The position numbers and the translations under genes are program-made. From the NCBI GenBank assembly GCA_944472135.2, contig OX235270.1, forward strand, positions 71,929,168 to 71,993,167: DNA of 64,000 nucleotides, given 5' to 3'. Under the pieces are notes generated by a model. The model searched no databases and had not been told where the DNA came from. It saw only the letters and a list, made by a program, of their open reading frames with translations. The stretch comes from Trichobilharzia regenti. Taxonomy: Eukaryota; Platyhelminthes; Trematoda; Strigeidida; Schistosomatidae. How positions within the stretch are numbered: position 1 is the first letter of the stretch; the number at the start of each line of letters is the position of its first letter. Of the stretch, positions 12,501-22,789 are shown one piece after another.

Positions 12501-15500
12501 CGGTCTAATTCTTGAAAGCATGCTGAATACCACTTTCACATCAGTTTATTTTCATGGGATGTTAAATTATTCGAAAAACCACGCATTACTTATTTTCAAA
12601 TCCAAAATATATTACCTACAGAACAGAAAAGTTGCTTATTGTTACCATATGTTAGGATGGCACGAATACAAAACCAAAATTAGATAGTTGACACCTAGAA
12701 ACAAGATAGATAAACCTTATTTTAATTTTGCACTTGGTGACAGTTATACACCACCATCATAATATAGTAATAATAATAACTTAATGAGGGCTCCCGATAA
12801 ACTAGAGACATAGCAATAAAGCTTGACCTCGGAATTAAATAATTTAACTTCGAGATAAAGTTGAAGCATGTATTTCCAAAACCTGTAGACAGGTCCAACC
12901 TATGATTGTCCAAAAAAGTTTTAAAAAATATTTCAGCATGTCTCCTTATGAACCAGGTGGCAACACTTAAAACTAAAGTAGTGCATAAAAGTTTACTGTG
13001 ACATGATTGATTAACTATATCCTACATGTGAATAGTCAAGATCAATGATTAATCAAATATGAAGCTTACGCTGCTAAAGTCGGATATAAGCTGGTATTAC
13101 TGTCACTAATCGAAATCTCGTGGACTTCAAAACATTCAAATACAGTATGCATCAGCGTTTTTATAAAAGTCCAAATGCACAAAAATCTCTAAAACTACTA
13201 GTTTTTGACAGCCCACAGGTTTAAATCAGGCTATAGAAACGGTCTCACTGGATGAGTGATATATTTAGAACTCCCATCCTAAATAGACAGGGAATTATAG
13301 AAGATAGGACGACATCATTCATCATTATATTAGTTTATAGAAAAGTAGTCTTATAAAAAGTCCTCTAAAATTTACACTATTTGGTAAAGTGTAAAAAGTT
13401 GAAAATTGTTATAATAATAATAATTTGCTTTATTCCAAAATAGTACTTGTGATACAGAATGGAATTCTCAACACTGCATCCAGTTAATACATTATCAATA
13501 AACAAATAAAATTCTACATAGATTAAGGTAATCTCAGTTCATTATGACAACAACATATTGGCATGTCGGTAACAAAGCCAAAATTGAACAGAGTGTTTGA
13601 AGGTCTTAGAAAAGTAGATGCTAGCATATTTATTGGGGTAAGCGGTAACAAAAGGTCGAGATATACAGAGTGTGAGAGAACGAAGAATGTTTTAATAGAG
13701 TTTGCAAGGAAGAAAGAAACAAAGCAGCACATAACAGAGAAAAAAGAGAGAGAAAAGGAAAAGAGAGAAAGAAAACGTTGTACCTATAAATGATATGAGT
13801 TGGAAAGACGAGATCCAGTTGTTCTACTGACTATTTAATAAGTCATAGGTATCACGCCTAATGCTTTCTTTATCTTACAGAATACGAGCTAAGTAGGGCA
13901 TGGTTGAAATTTTATACTTGCTAGTGCGAGCATATAGTTTTCTGTATAGGCTTCTGGTTTTGCCTGATGAGATACAAGGGTAGAGTTGTGAATGAAGAGG
14001 GTGGTGTGAGTTAGATAAAATGGATTTAGCCCTTTTTCACATGACTCCAAGTGCCTGTCAACCAGAATATTAACAAGCTGGTTAAGTGGCACGTTGCTTA
14101 CCCTGCTCACAACCTTTAACATCCTGCTTTATAAGGTACAGTCTTTCTTCAGTAGCCCTGGAAAAACTAAGGGGGAACAATAGAGAATAATAGGCAGAAT
14201 GCGAGAGTTAACGAATTGTAGGAGTAAGGGTTAGGTTATACCAGAATGTCTTAACTTCTTGATGTAGAAGGTAAAATGGAATATTTTCTTAGAAATCATC
14301 AAGATATGGGACGACCAGGAAAGATCAGCAGATAGAACGACGCCCAAGTATTTAATTTCCGACTTGGTTTCTATTTCAGTGTCATCTATGTTGCACACCT
14401 CGTGAGTGCTAACCAGTTTGTTTAGGTCAGATTTATGCCTCACCTAAAATCAGAAAAAGTCGACTTTAAATCAGAATGAAATCTGAGAAATAATTCCTGT
14501 GAAAGCTGACATCGAATACTAGGAATGCCATTTATCAACAAAAAAGATGAATAAGCAGTCTTTGAGAAGTCTTTGAATTCTAAGATTTAAGATTACATTC
14601 TCCTGATTTATTCCGTAGCTTCATAAAGCCTTTTGAGAAAACATCCTACACACTATGAGAAACTTCAATAACAGAATAAATGAAGGGGTAAATCTGTCCA
14701 GCTTCTCATATTTTGTAATACTGAACGTCAGCAAAAATGAAGGGATTTCAAACTTAACAGGCAGGACTAAAGAACAGATAAAAGAATAAATCAACAGTGA
14801 GACAGATGTGCATGTCATCTTTACGAAGATACTTAGTTAGTAAATATGCATCACCTTTTTGCCCCAAGTCTTCCCTCGTTGAATATTACTGTGGAATAAA
14901 ATAATAATAATAATAATAATAATAAAACAAGTTAGATTTATGTAAACAATTGGGTTACAAATGTGCCTCAATATAAAATGCATAAAAACATTTGATATTG
15001 AAGCATATGAATGTTCTTTTGAAATTCAAATTGAAGTTAGAACCAAAAATGTTACTCAGGTGGAAATTTTCACAATTAAACCATCCAGCGCAAAGAACAC
15101 AATAACACCAAGAACATTCATCTGAGCTACATATCTTCTGTATTATTTCGAAACAAGAAACAGGCTTTAAATTTGTTGCCGTTTTTCCTTCATTCCAAAC
15201 TTCGAAAGACAGCAGAGGTCTTGGTCATTTATTCATTCCTACCCTGACCACAGAGACATATACACTTATTTACTTTTCTTTTCGTTTACTTAATCTGTAT
15301 GCCTTTCCCTTACTATTACCGCTGTTATTTTTATTTTCATTTTGCATAGTTACCGGTACTAATTTATTTGTTCCATTTATTACTTTAAATCCATACATTT
15401 TCGCAGTGTTGTAGTCTATCCTATCGTACTTTAAACTACGCTACGTGATTTTTAATTGGTCTACTAATCCTGTTAATTTTACACCTCTTGAACATTATAT

Positions 15501-18500
15501 GAACTCTTTTATGAATGACGTTGTTTAATCTCTTGATGTGAATTATGATTATAATCACAAGCATTTTATCTCATTTCCCGTTATCATTTTAAGTACTGAC
15601 ACCTTTTGTTTAAATTTCCTTACAGGATCTATTCTGAAAAAAAATTTATATATATATATATTTATGTGTAAATACGGCTTGACAGTAAATTCGATGTCTC
15701 TTCGCTGAATAATGTTTTCTTAATGCTACAATATAGGTTATTTAATTCCTTTACCTAATTGAGGAATTCGACTTCTAATTGCCCGATTTATTGTGGCAAT
15801 TATTTTGGATGAGACAAATCAACAAACAAAATGATCGATTCAGTCATAATGAATAGGCAGTAATACGCCTTTTACTGAACTATAACGGACTGCAGTTAAT
15901 TCTATTTCACTACCACACATAAATCATAGAAATGTTAGTCAATTAATCAGGTATAAATATAGATCTTGAACTAGTTAATGAACAGCTGTCAGATATGCTT
16001 TGTGTAAATAAACTTCAGTGAAATGGTTTTTGTACTGTTCACTATTCATTTCAGTTGTAGTTGAACATTAATGTAGCATTATTTTGTACATGATCTCACC
16101 GTCTGTATCTCAATGTAGCTCACTAGCTCAGGCTCTCCAACACCAATCAAAACTACTTTTTCGTATGTCTTAATAAATGTGCTTATGAGTAGAGTACAAC
16201 ATAACCTTGTGAAAACCATACTGTACCCTTTCAGTGGCAGATAATAAATCACTAGTAGATAATAATAAGAGCTGTCAGAAAAGTATTACGTAACAGACAC
16301 TGATAGCTTTCTATCTTTGTGTTAACGCTTGCCTGACACCTGATGGAAAATCAGTTATAACGATGCTTCAATGTAGTTACATTTGGTTTTTAAATACACC
16401 TCGTTCATGAGTATCATTTTTCTCCTTATATTTGGAGACCTGACAAACATTTTGGTAACCAACTTCAAAGGTCAGTACTGATTTTGAAAGTGAACTGATA
16501 TTAAATCTCCTTGGCAAATTGCTCGCCAAATTTACTCTATATAAATACAACGTATCTATACGTAATCTTCTAATACAGTTTTGGAAGCAACCATTTTAAA
16601 GGACATGCCAGAAAGCAAGACTGTGTATCACTATGATGGTTTTGTGAATGCAAAAAGCGTTAATGCTTGACGCCTAATATTATTAGTTCTTATGTATCAC
16701 ATCTTGCTTACTCGTTAGCATTTTTCACATTCAAAATGAACAGTGAAACTTTAGAGAGTAATAAATAATCATCACTCTCTTTTATGGCAGTCTATCAATA
16801 AGTTAGCAAAACATCCACAGCTGAAACCTAAATCAAAGTAATTACAAATCGATTTCTTCCTCTGTATTGAAAAGCTATCTCTGAGTAACCAACTACTGAA
16901 ATATGTTTGAATACCATGGGAAATTCAAATATTGTGCACGTTACCTTTTTGCTTTTACTTTTGGCCATACCTATATTAAGCAGATCCACAGTTCAGGCTC
17001 ATATGATTACCTTTCACTCGGAGGTGATACCTCAGTTTATATACTAATTCAAGTAGATTGCCTTCAAAATCAAACTGTGCAGCGTTTAATGTAATGGTGA
17101 TTTACGTCCGTGATATTCCTCCAGATTTGTCTACAAGTTTGCTGACCTGTGCGTTGATGTATCTGATGACCAGTTAGATTAGCTTCAAAGCATCCTACTA
17201 ATCACTACAGTTGCTTGTTTTGTGTCTTTCAATGATTGTTTTACTGCTGTGGTTTAACTGCCCATCCATTTTTATTGGCCAAACTTTTTGACGGACAAAA
17301 ATAGGTGATAACTAGAGACGTGATTTACTTTTATCATCCAAGTGATTTTGTCACTAATGAATATTGATTACCGTGATGCAGACTTGTCGTCGATTAATCA
17401 GATTTTTCCATTCGTTTTCATACTTATAAACTTTGTGTATTGATTATTTTGAAAAGGATTTTATGGATCCACAGATACTTTCTACTGGTATACAGATTTA
17501 TTGTGTTTATTTGTGCTCCTTTACCAAGCTGAACGCCTCAGGAAACAATATCCATATGAAAAATTCCCTTCGATCAATTTCCCTGGTTTTCAATTGGTTC
17601 CCTAACTGGTGTTAGTGCATCACTAAACTTTCAATCACTGAAATCTGTGTAAAGCAGTATTTGGTAGTTCTCTGAATCGTTTCCACCCAGTCGTAATAAT
17701 CAGACAGTAATACAGACACAAGCATAGTCAAAAAATGTCTGTTTAAACGGCCGATCTATGCAAACATTCATAATCTGACTCAGAGTTGTGAATCCCGGAA
17801 GAGAGATAAACACAAATTTTTATAGTGATAAATTAAAATATACTGGTAGAAGAGCTCAAAGTGAATATCCATTCATCTAACAGAAAAAATCTTTCTTTTT
17901 TATATTTACCTAAGGAGCTGCTCCATTACGTAAATAGCAGCTGAACATCTAATTGGTCAAATCTATCTGACACCTAAGAAAAACAATAAACGTCCCTGAT
18001 AGTACTCGCAACTGAACAGTGATTATATTTGGAATGTTTTGGGAAAGGTAGCAAATCAGATTAGAGGTAATTTGTACTGGCTAAGGCATCAGAATGAGAG
18101 ATTTAAAAAATTAACTTACAGAATTCACCAACACCAGTTAAAAAACCACTGCAGAACTTGGAAGTATCAGACAGCTGTTCTGTCTCAGTTTTAAGACTCT
18201 TCATCAGTTCCCACTCCCTTGGAATCCTAGTGAGAATTCATGACTAGTGGCGTCCACCAAGTCGAAAGGAGAACAGTTACTCGCCTACGACACTGGCTGG
18301 TGATTGTGCTGTATGCATTGTGCACTGGTAGAAGTTGGAATTCATGGGGTATTGGATTCCGTCCCAGTATTTGAAAGGTCTACAAGCTCGCCTTGTGACT
18401 GAAAAAACCTAGGTTCTAACCTCATTGTGTGTGCGCTAGTGAGGAGTTTGAGGACTAGGACGAAACTGCCGTCCAGCATTCCTAAGTTTTCCGATTATGT

Positions 18501-19271
18501 TTAACTAAGTCACTGCCTGCCTATCTACCTACGTATTTACTCCATTGATTTGCAATACTGCGAAACATTAACACTTAGGAAACATGGATAAGCAAGACAG
18601 CAGATCACATTTTGCATACTATACATTATTTACTATGCACATTGGATATTGTGACATGATCCCCTAATATGTAACTAAGTTTCCGTCGGTGGCACAGAGG
18701 TTAGGACGCTCACCGACCATGCAAATGGTCCGGGGTTCGATCCATGGCTGACGCACACCTGATATCAATGGTCGGCCTGCAAAATTTGGGATACCGATAT
18801 CACATGCTGGAGATTCCATACTTGTATCAAAAGTAGTGTATGGAATCAAGCTATAATAATAAAAAAAAATAATTACCTTACGCCAATTTCTGAGTGTATT
18901 CTATGTTAAAGAAATAATTAGGCAGTTAGCTTACATGATAGTATTCTATAGTTATACGGTCAATATATTTTCAAATAAGAGGAAAAAATATTTTCCAGAC
19001 AGAAACAAAGATTTTTCACTTAATATAAGTGCCTACCTTCACTAAAAAATGCTATCCGATCTACACCATTGTCTTCACATTTTATGAAATTTGACAAATC
19101 TCCAACTGTGTGTTGTAAGGGCTTCAAAATGAAAGAGCATGCCTCACGTCTCGAAGGCAATGGGACAGTTATCCTTGGTAGACCGTTTTCATTAAAAACA
19201 GACACAGTATCCAAAGATGAAACAGATATTGAATGCGATAAAAGTGACTGAATTTGTGCAAGATTCACTCG
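6174..19271 (-). CDS. MCU: Mitochondrial calcium uniporter pore-forming subunit (MCU), five exons, 5' end missing
   Basis: The product would be the pore subunit of the mitochondrial inner-membrane calcium uniporter, which lets Ca2+ into the matrix down the membrane potential. Five minus-strand exons join in phase: 19271-19037, 11708-11604, 8922-8762, 7778-7575 and 6419-6174 (about 316 residues). In order they encode the matrix N-terminal domain ([17 protein letters not shown]), a short strand block ([12 protein letters not shown]), coiled coil 1, two membrane helices around the selectivity filter WDIMEP (D and E intact), and coiled coil 2 ([20 protein letters not shown]) ending in [10 protein letters not shown]. 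All introns start GT and end AG. The mitochondrial presequence exon(s) upstream of 19271 were not found, so the gene runs further right. The largest intron (7.3 kb) is full of transposons. The coding frame is intact, so I infer a functional gene. Confidence 0.95.
6420..7574 (-). other. MCU intron with AT microsatellite
   Basis: The donor is GTTAGT (plus-strand actaac, 7569-7574) and the acceptor AG is at 6420-6421. A long (AT)n run lies close to the acceptor side. No other feature is recognised. Confidence 0.8.
6464..6519. repeat. (AT)n microsatellite in MCU intron
   Basis: A run of about 56 bp of AT dinucleotides lies roughly 45 bp inside the intron upstream of the last MCU exon. In the sense strand this is between the branch-point zone and the intron body, so length changes could matter for splicing (inference). 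Confidence 0.96.
7575..7778 (-). CDS. MCU: MCU pore exon (both membrane helices and WDIMEP filter)
   Basis: This exon is 204 nt, phase 0 at both ends, encoding 68 residues. It reads [18 protein letters not shown], then the first membrane helix ([18 protein letters not shown]), the signature [13 protein letters not shown], and the second helix ([17 protein letters not shown]). In the known family, the D and E of the DIME motif form the Ca2+ selectivity filter; both are present. The acceptor is TTTTAG just above 7778 and the donor GTTAGT just below 7575. Confidence 0.97.
8762..8922 (-). CDS. MCU: MCU coiled-coil 1 exon
   Basis: This exon is 161 nt. The acceptor AG is at 8923-8924 and the donor is GTAAAT at 8761-8756. 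The translation is [19 protein letters not shown], then [20 protein letters not shown], then [14 protein letters not shown]. It aligns by eye with the region of animal MCU preceding the pore (QLY..L...HQLNKE...LE.L..QLAPLE). It enters in phase 1 and leaves in phase 0, which fits both neighbours. Confidence 0.93.
10454..10506. repeat. 11-bp perfect inverted repeat (hairpin)
   Basis: GGACGAAGATT at 10454-10464 pairs perfectly with AATCTTCGTCC at 10496-10506 across a 31-nt loop. It lies inside an MCU intron. No function is known to me. Confidence 0.7.
11110..11290 (+). repeat. Possible tRNA-derived SINE relic
   Basis: A block reading TACGGGTTCAAATCTCTGAG resembles a polymerase III B box (GGTTCGANTCC). 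It is followed by CTTCCTTCTGATTACTTCC, which is reminiscent of other schistosome SINE tails. It is weakly conserved and I could not align it to the better copies here. Confidence 0.3.
11604..11708 (-). CDS. MCU: MCU short exon (N-terminal domain, second part)
   Basis: This 105-nt exon is too short to stand out in ORF scans. The acceptor is a pyrimidine tract plus AG at 11709-11710, and the donor GTAAGT is at 11603-11598. With the split codon it reads [15 protein letters not shown] then [20 protein letters not shown]. Family knowledge: animal MCU has DG.R.A.....LL...F.L.IND..Y.V at exactly this point. Phase 1 at both ends matches the flanking exons. Confidence 0.92.
13409..14450 (-). pseudogene. 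CR1-like LINE, 3' fragment (reverse transcriptase tail)
   Basis: Minus-strand remnant of a non-LTR reverse transcriptase. From 14443 it reads through [18 protein letters not shown], then [15 protein letters not shown], and after a stop [19 protein letters not shown] and a C-terminal block ending near 13890. KYLGV...LSW and LPI.LYCSP are hallmarks of the region after the YADD box in CR1/Jockey-type schistosome LINEs. No palm or endonuclease is present. The 3' end is marked by AATAAAGCAAATTATTATTA at about 13430-13409, a polyadenylation-like signal plus an ATT tail. A purine-rich run near 13700-13780 lies in the 3' UTR. It sits within the large MCU intron, antisense to nothing (same strand as MCU). 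Confidence 0.8.
14896..14924. repeat. (AAT)n microsatellite
   Basis: About nine AAT units are directly visible. It is likely the eroded tail of a LINE or SINE (inference). Confidence 0.9.
15150..15760 (+). mobile_element. Penelope-like element 3' remnant
   Basis: A plus-strand relic. Near 15190-15225 it reads [13 protein letters not shown], or in the next frame [10 protein letters not shown], which matches the C-terminus of Penelope-like proteins (KTAEALAI). The 3' tail contains CTTAATCTGTATGCCTTTCC and then TCTCTTCGCTGAATAATG near 15700. The same tail recurs at 26350-26830 and partly at 60480-60600. Reverse transcriptase is absent. Confidence 0.6.
18117..18215 (-). ncRNA. Degenerate hammerhead ribozyme in Smα-like SINE
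   Basis: The minus strand reads CTGATGAAGAGTCTTAAAAC followed by TGAGACAGAACAGCTGTC and CTTCCAAG. Known Smα hammerheads have CTGANGAGTC, a stem II loop, GGACGAAAC and a closing stem. Here the GAAAC core is changed to AGAAC, and a duplicated GA sits in the first core, so catalysis is doubtful. Confidence 0.6.
18241..18500 (+). mobile_element. Smα-like SINE with near-canonical hammerhead (18450-18495)
   Basis: The plus-strand element contains the shared Smα blocks GAGAACAGTTACTCGCCTA and AATTCATGGGGTATTGGATT. The hammerhead core follows: GTGAGGAGTTTGAGGACTAG, then GGACGAAACTGCCGTCCAGC. Compared with the family core (CTGANGA ... GAAA), only the first C is changed to G, and the GAAA is intact. 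It is the best-preserved ribozyme core in the window. It starts where the minus-strand copy at 18117-18240 ends, giving a head-to-head pair. Confidence 0.75.
18683..18873 (+). mobile_element. tRNA-headed SINE, tail type 1
   Basis: The head GTCGGTGGCACAGAGGTTAG carries an A box. It is followed by CCATGCAAATGGTC and a B box GGGGTTCGATCC. The tail reads TTTGGGATACCGATATCACA and ends in a poly(AAT)/A run. Relatives with the same head and tail lie at 45592-45785 and 46246-46438, and one with the same head but another tail at 22546-22773. The head is derived from a tRNA gene, but the anticodon arm does not fold as a tRNA, so this is not a tRNA gene. Confidence 0.85.
19037..19271 (-). CDS. MCU: MCU N-terminal-domain exon (first exon visible)
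   Basis: This exon is 235 nt, phase 0 in and phase 1 out. The acceptor is TTTTAG at 19277-19272 and the donor GTAGGC at 19036-19031. It reads [16 protein letters not shown], then [20 protein letters not shown] and [19 protein letters not shown], ending [16 protein letters not shown]. Animal MCU has YQNGLPVI.V.LPSRRE.C.F.LKP....V...L......GIDR at the start of its matrix domain. The initiator methionine and targeting peptide must lie on a further upstream exon; the window does not let me choose one. Confidence 0.95.
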
Positions 19272-19829
19272 CTAAAATGAATAGATGAACATCATTAGGA
19301 AGTGATAATTATCCACGCTAAAAATGAACGAAAAAGTTGATTACTGACTTGATTTACATGGAAAGAAGAGAAAAAACGCTGCAACAAAGGAAAATTTGCT
19401 TGGGCATATAATTCCAAGTGAACTAAATCCCAGTGCAGAACTATTGTATGGTCTGCAAACTTTTGAAATCAAGATGCCAAATAATATAATAATAATACTT
19501 GAGTACATTTTTACGGTGACAAAGGGGAGTAGTGTCATCTTAACATTGATGAATGGTTTGAGTTCACCCTACACATAGAAAGCTGATAAGTTGAAGGTGT
19601 TTCACAGTAGTAACAGTTATAAAAAGGGGATTTCCTGCATGACACTTCAGGTTTCTTCATCAACAAGCGCTTGGTTTTACTTTCCTTTCAAAATTTGCAT
19701 AAAATTGACATGATCCACTTTTGATAGTGTACAGCTAATTTGAATAAAAGGTATTTGATTATTTTATAATATATGAACTTTGCTCTAAAATGAATCCTGT
19801 GCTCGCTAGCAACTGGCTGTATACACAAA
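19272..19829. other. Upstream of first visible MCU exon, nothing assigned
   Basis: This should be intron or 5' sequence of MCU on the minus strand. An open stretch at 19345-19538 (minus) shows no mitochondrial-presequence character or clear splice donor in the required phase, so I do not assign it. Confidence 0.4.
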
Positions 19830-20110
19830 GTTACCTAGAGCTCTAGTGAGCAGTCATAATTAAGGGGTTCAACCAAGTCAGGCAAGAGAACAGTTACTCG
19901 CCTATGATACTTGCTGGTTGTTGCTATATGTGTGGAGAACTGGCAGAATTTAGAATTCATGGGTCATTGGATTCCATTGCAGTGACTGAAGGGGCCTGGA
20001 GCTTCCCTTGGAGCCGAAAGGTCCTGAGTTTGGACTCCAGTAGGTATTTAGTACTGAAGAGTCTTAAACTAAGGCTAAAGAGCTAGCCGGTACTCCATGG
20101 TTTTTCACTG
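19830..20110 (+). mobile_element. Smα-like SINE with degenerate hammerhead (20050-20100)
   Basis: The element shares blocks with the copy at 18241-18500: GAGAACAGTTACTCGCCTAT and AATTCATGGGTCATTGGATT. The ribozyme part reads CTGAAGAGTCTTAAACTAAG, then GCTAAAGAGCTAGCCGGTAC. The first core (CTGAAGAG) is intact. The second core GACGAAAC is altered to GGCTAAAG, so cleavage is unlikely. Confidence 0.7.
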
Positions 20111-22529
20111 ATTCTCTAAATAATGTTAGTTCATCATCATGCCTATAACTCATCAAATCACTGCAAATCAATAACAAATTGCTATGAAACAAAGTTAGCA
20201 CACTGTGATTATAGGCTATCAGTTAGTGTCGCTGAATCATTTGTAGCTATAGCAGAAATATCGGTTTGAATAAGGATCAGGTTGAACATGACGCTGTGAA
20301 TGTAAATATTGAGCCTATCAACAAGATCACTCATCAAAGGTAGTTTCAAGCATGTTACGCATATTAAAATGTCTCAATTACTGTGTCATAGTTTAACTGA
20401 ATGACGAATACTGACAGATGGCGCAAAATATAGAGTCAGTTCAAAAATCTGTCAACCGTGAGTTTCAATTTTCCCTATAGATTTCAAAACTCCTCAGCAA
20501 GGCACTGTGCGTAAGATGGCTTACTAGTGATTATAATGACTCGTATAGGTTTGTTTTTCGCCTTCTTTAAAACCGTAGATATTTTGTAACTCTCAAATTA
20601 TCGTCCTGTCCATAAGAGTTTCTTATACTGTAGCGTCAGTTTTTTTGACTTTACCTTTCAGGGTGCCTGAAAAGTAGATCGAGCTGAGCCAGCACACCAA
20701 TCTTGTTGTCACCAAAATTTTATGTCTATTAATTTAATAATGACTTCATGAGCACCTCTGTGCATCAAATTTATAAATTAACGCCAAAGAAGAAGCATTA
20801 CCACCTCATAATGAAAGTCTGAATCCTCGAGAAAAAACTAATTGCCCTAGTTTAACAGATACTCTCAGTTGTAAGTCACAAACGACGAGAGTGGCACTCA
20901 AGGAACAAGTTCTTTCTCATAACAGCAAAATGTTGCCTCAAAATATAGAAATTACACAACACGGAAAGCTTCACTATTCTCTAAAACGTATGTCTGCTTT
21001 GCTTCTTTCTAACCAAATCTGTCCATAGGCAGATAGTAATAGGTCTGTTTTCTCCAATATAAAATATTTGTAACAGGTAGCCACATAAGTGGATCTGACT
21101 TCTGATATTTTCCGGGTGCTGATGATGAACCAATTCAAAAAATGAAAAATGGACCGATAAAACCTGAATAACTAGCACTGTAAATGCTAAGAGAAATTTA
21201 ATTTATCATTTTCTAAATTTACTATAACCCAAAACTTTTAGTAGATGAATAAACTCTGAAGTCGTATAATAGCAGTAATGTCTGTATTTTATTTCCAGAA
21301 GAATATTTCACGAAAGTCTGCAACACAGCTGGTTGCATTTATTATAAGTAAAGTCGACAATGATCAGAAGACGTCTTAACATGCAGCAAGTATTGAAACG
21401 GAGGATGCTGAATTTATGTTTAACATCAGTAAGTTAGACAAGATGAGTGTTCATTAAAGAGAATTCTCCCCTTCAAGTCAAAACCTAAGTGGCTTATTGA
21501 TAACATGCTACTCCAATACAACTGTACAGAAACCCTGACTATTAAGACTAATTCGTTGTAGTTATACATTAAGATTACGTATTCTAAACCAATCAAAAAG
21601 CCATGAAGTGCAATATACCGTTCACTAAAATATTGAGTTGGTATTAGCAGTTATAGAGTAATGCATACGGAAAAGTAGAGTTAATTTCATAGATAAATAA
21701 ACATTGAGAGACAATAATCGCAAATCTATAAAACATTGCAAATGAAAATAATAAGTCAACACACAATTCAACGGTAATTTCTGGTAAGTTAAATAGGCAT
21801 TTATATACATCCTTATTCCGTCATATAAGTAAAATACTACAATGGCCGTATGGTCATTCTGGATGTGTATCTTTTTTAATATTTAGTTATGAGTCATGGC
21901 TCTTAATTGTTTACATTCAGTCACAAGTACACTGTGAATGTATTAGACGCAATTTGCGGACCATGGATTTTAAGATTCGTTATATTACGTGAAGTCTTAT
22001 TAAATATTATTCTTATCTCTCGTCAAAGTATCACCACATATTTGAATCAACAAAACAGACAGTCTGTGCAACATTTTTATCGCTTTTGACATCAGACTCG
22101 GTCTATTCTTATCATTTTATTTTAGCAGCAGACTATAGCAGAAACGTAAAATGCAAATATGGTTATATTCAAGAACTGGCTGGTGCTTCAAATGTTGGCT
22201 TATGTGGTGAATTTACTTGTTGAGTGGTTGAATACTTAAAATGATGAGCCGCAACTGTATGAAGAACATATTATGGGACTAGGTCTTTATAAAAGGAAAC
22301 ATTTTCAAGGTCTGTAAGAATCGCTGCTATTTAGGTAACTAAGAATATTTGTATGCAATACCATCTGACATATGGCTGAGCCCAAATGAGGAATAAGCAT
22401 GTAGTTTTTTCTCAAGAAACGTAACGCCTATATTATGCACCATTAGTCTCATGAGTAATACCCATCTAGTCACTCAGCCGTCTCTACACAGCCTTCAGGA
22501 CTGTTGTTACACAAGATTTTCACTGAATT
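20111..22529. other. AT-rich DNA, nothing recognised
   Basis: No exon, transposon domain or SINE is recognisable on either strand. It could be a 5' intron of MCU. Confidence 0.35.
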
Positions 22530-22789
22530 AGTGACCAGTTTAAATTTTTTTTCCTTCACGTTCCAGTCGAACATAGGGCCTCAAGCTAGCAGCTTGAAGT
22601 TTCTGTGATAGTGTTTATTTTACAGGATGGAGTTGCTAGTCTCATGCCTAACCTTTCCTCTTTACCAGCATTATTTCTGGCTTAGAGAGGTAAAGGAGTG
22701 AGTCGGCCGGGTATCGAACTCCAGGCCATGTGCATGGTCGGCGAGCGTCCTAACCGCTAAGCCGCCGACACACAGTGATCAGTTTAAAT
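22530..22789 (-). mobile_element. tRNA-headed SINE, tail type 2, with 16-bp target duplication
   Basis: The head is at the right: minus-strand GTCGGCGGCTTAGCGGTTAG (A box), then GCCTGGAGTTCGATACC (B box). The tail contains GCCCTATGTTCGACTGGAAC and ends in an A-run. The flanks AGTGACCAGTTTAAAT (22530-22545) and AGTGATCAGTTTAAAT (22774-22789) form a target-site duplication with one mismatch. The tail matches the 3' end of the LINE at 62475-62520 and resembles that at 56815-56860, which explains how it may have been mobilised. Confidence 0.85.

Larger units (their letters stand above)
11709..19036 (-). other. MCU large intron (7.3 kb), transposon-filled
   Basis: The donor is GTAGGC at 19036-19031 and the acceptor AG at 11710-11709. 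Inside lie a CR1-like LINE tail (13409-14450), a Penelope-like tail (15150-15760), two Smα-like SINEs (18117-18500), a tRNA-headed SINE (18683-18873) and an AAT microsatellite. The remaining DNA shows no coding exon that I can support. Confidence 0.8.

Noticed and set aside
13563..13793. Lysine/glutamate-rich open frame as a gene
   Set aside because: It is a purine-rich simple sequence in the 3' UTR of a minus-strand LINE fragment.
18683..18760. tRNA gene
   Set aside because: A and B boxes are present, but the anticodon arm and acceptor pairing do not form a normal tRNA, and the same head recurs in SINEs.
19341..19538. Upstream MCU exon with the mitochondrial targeting peptide
   Set aside because: No amphipathic, arginine-rich start and no splice donor in phase 0 that I could defend.
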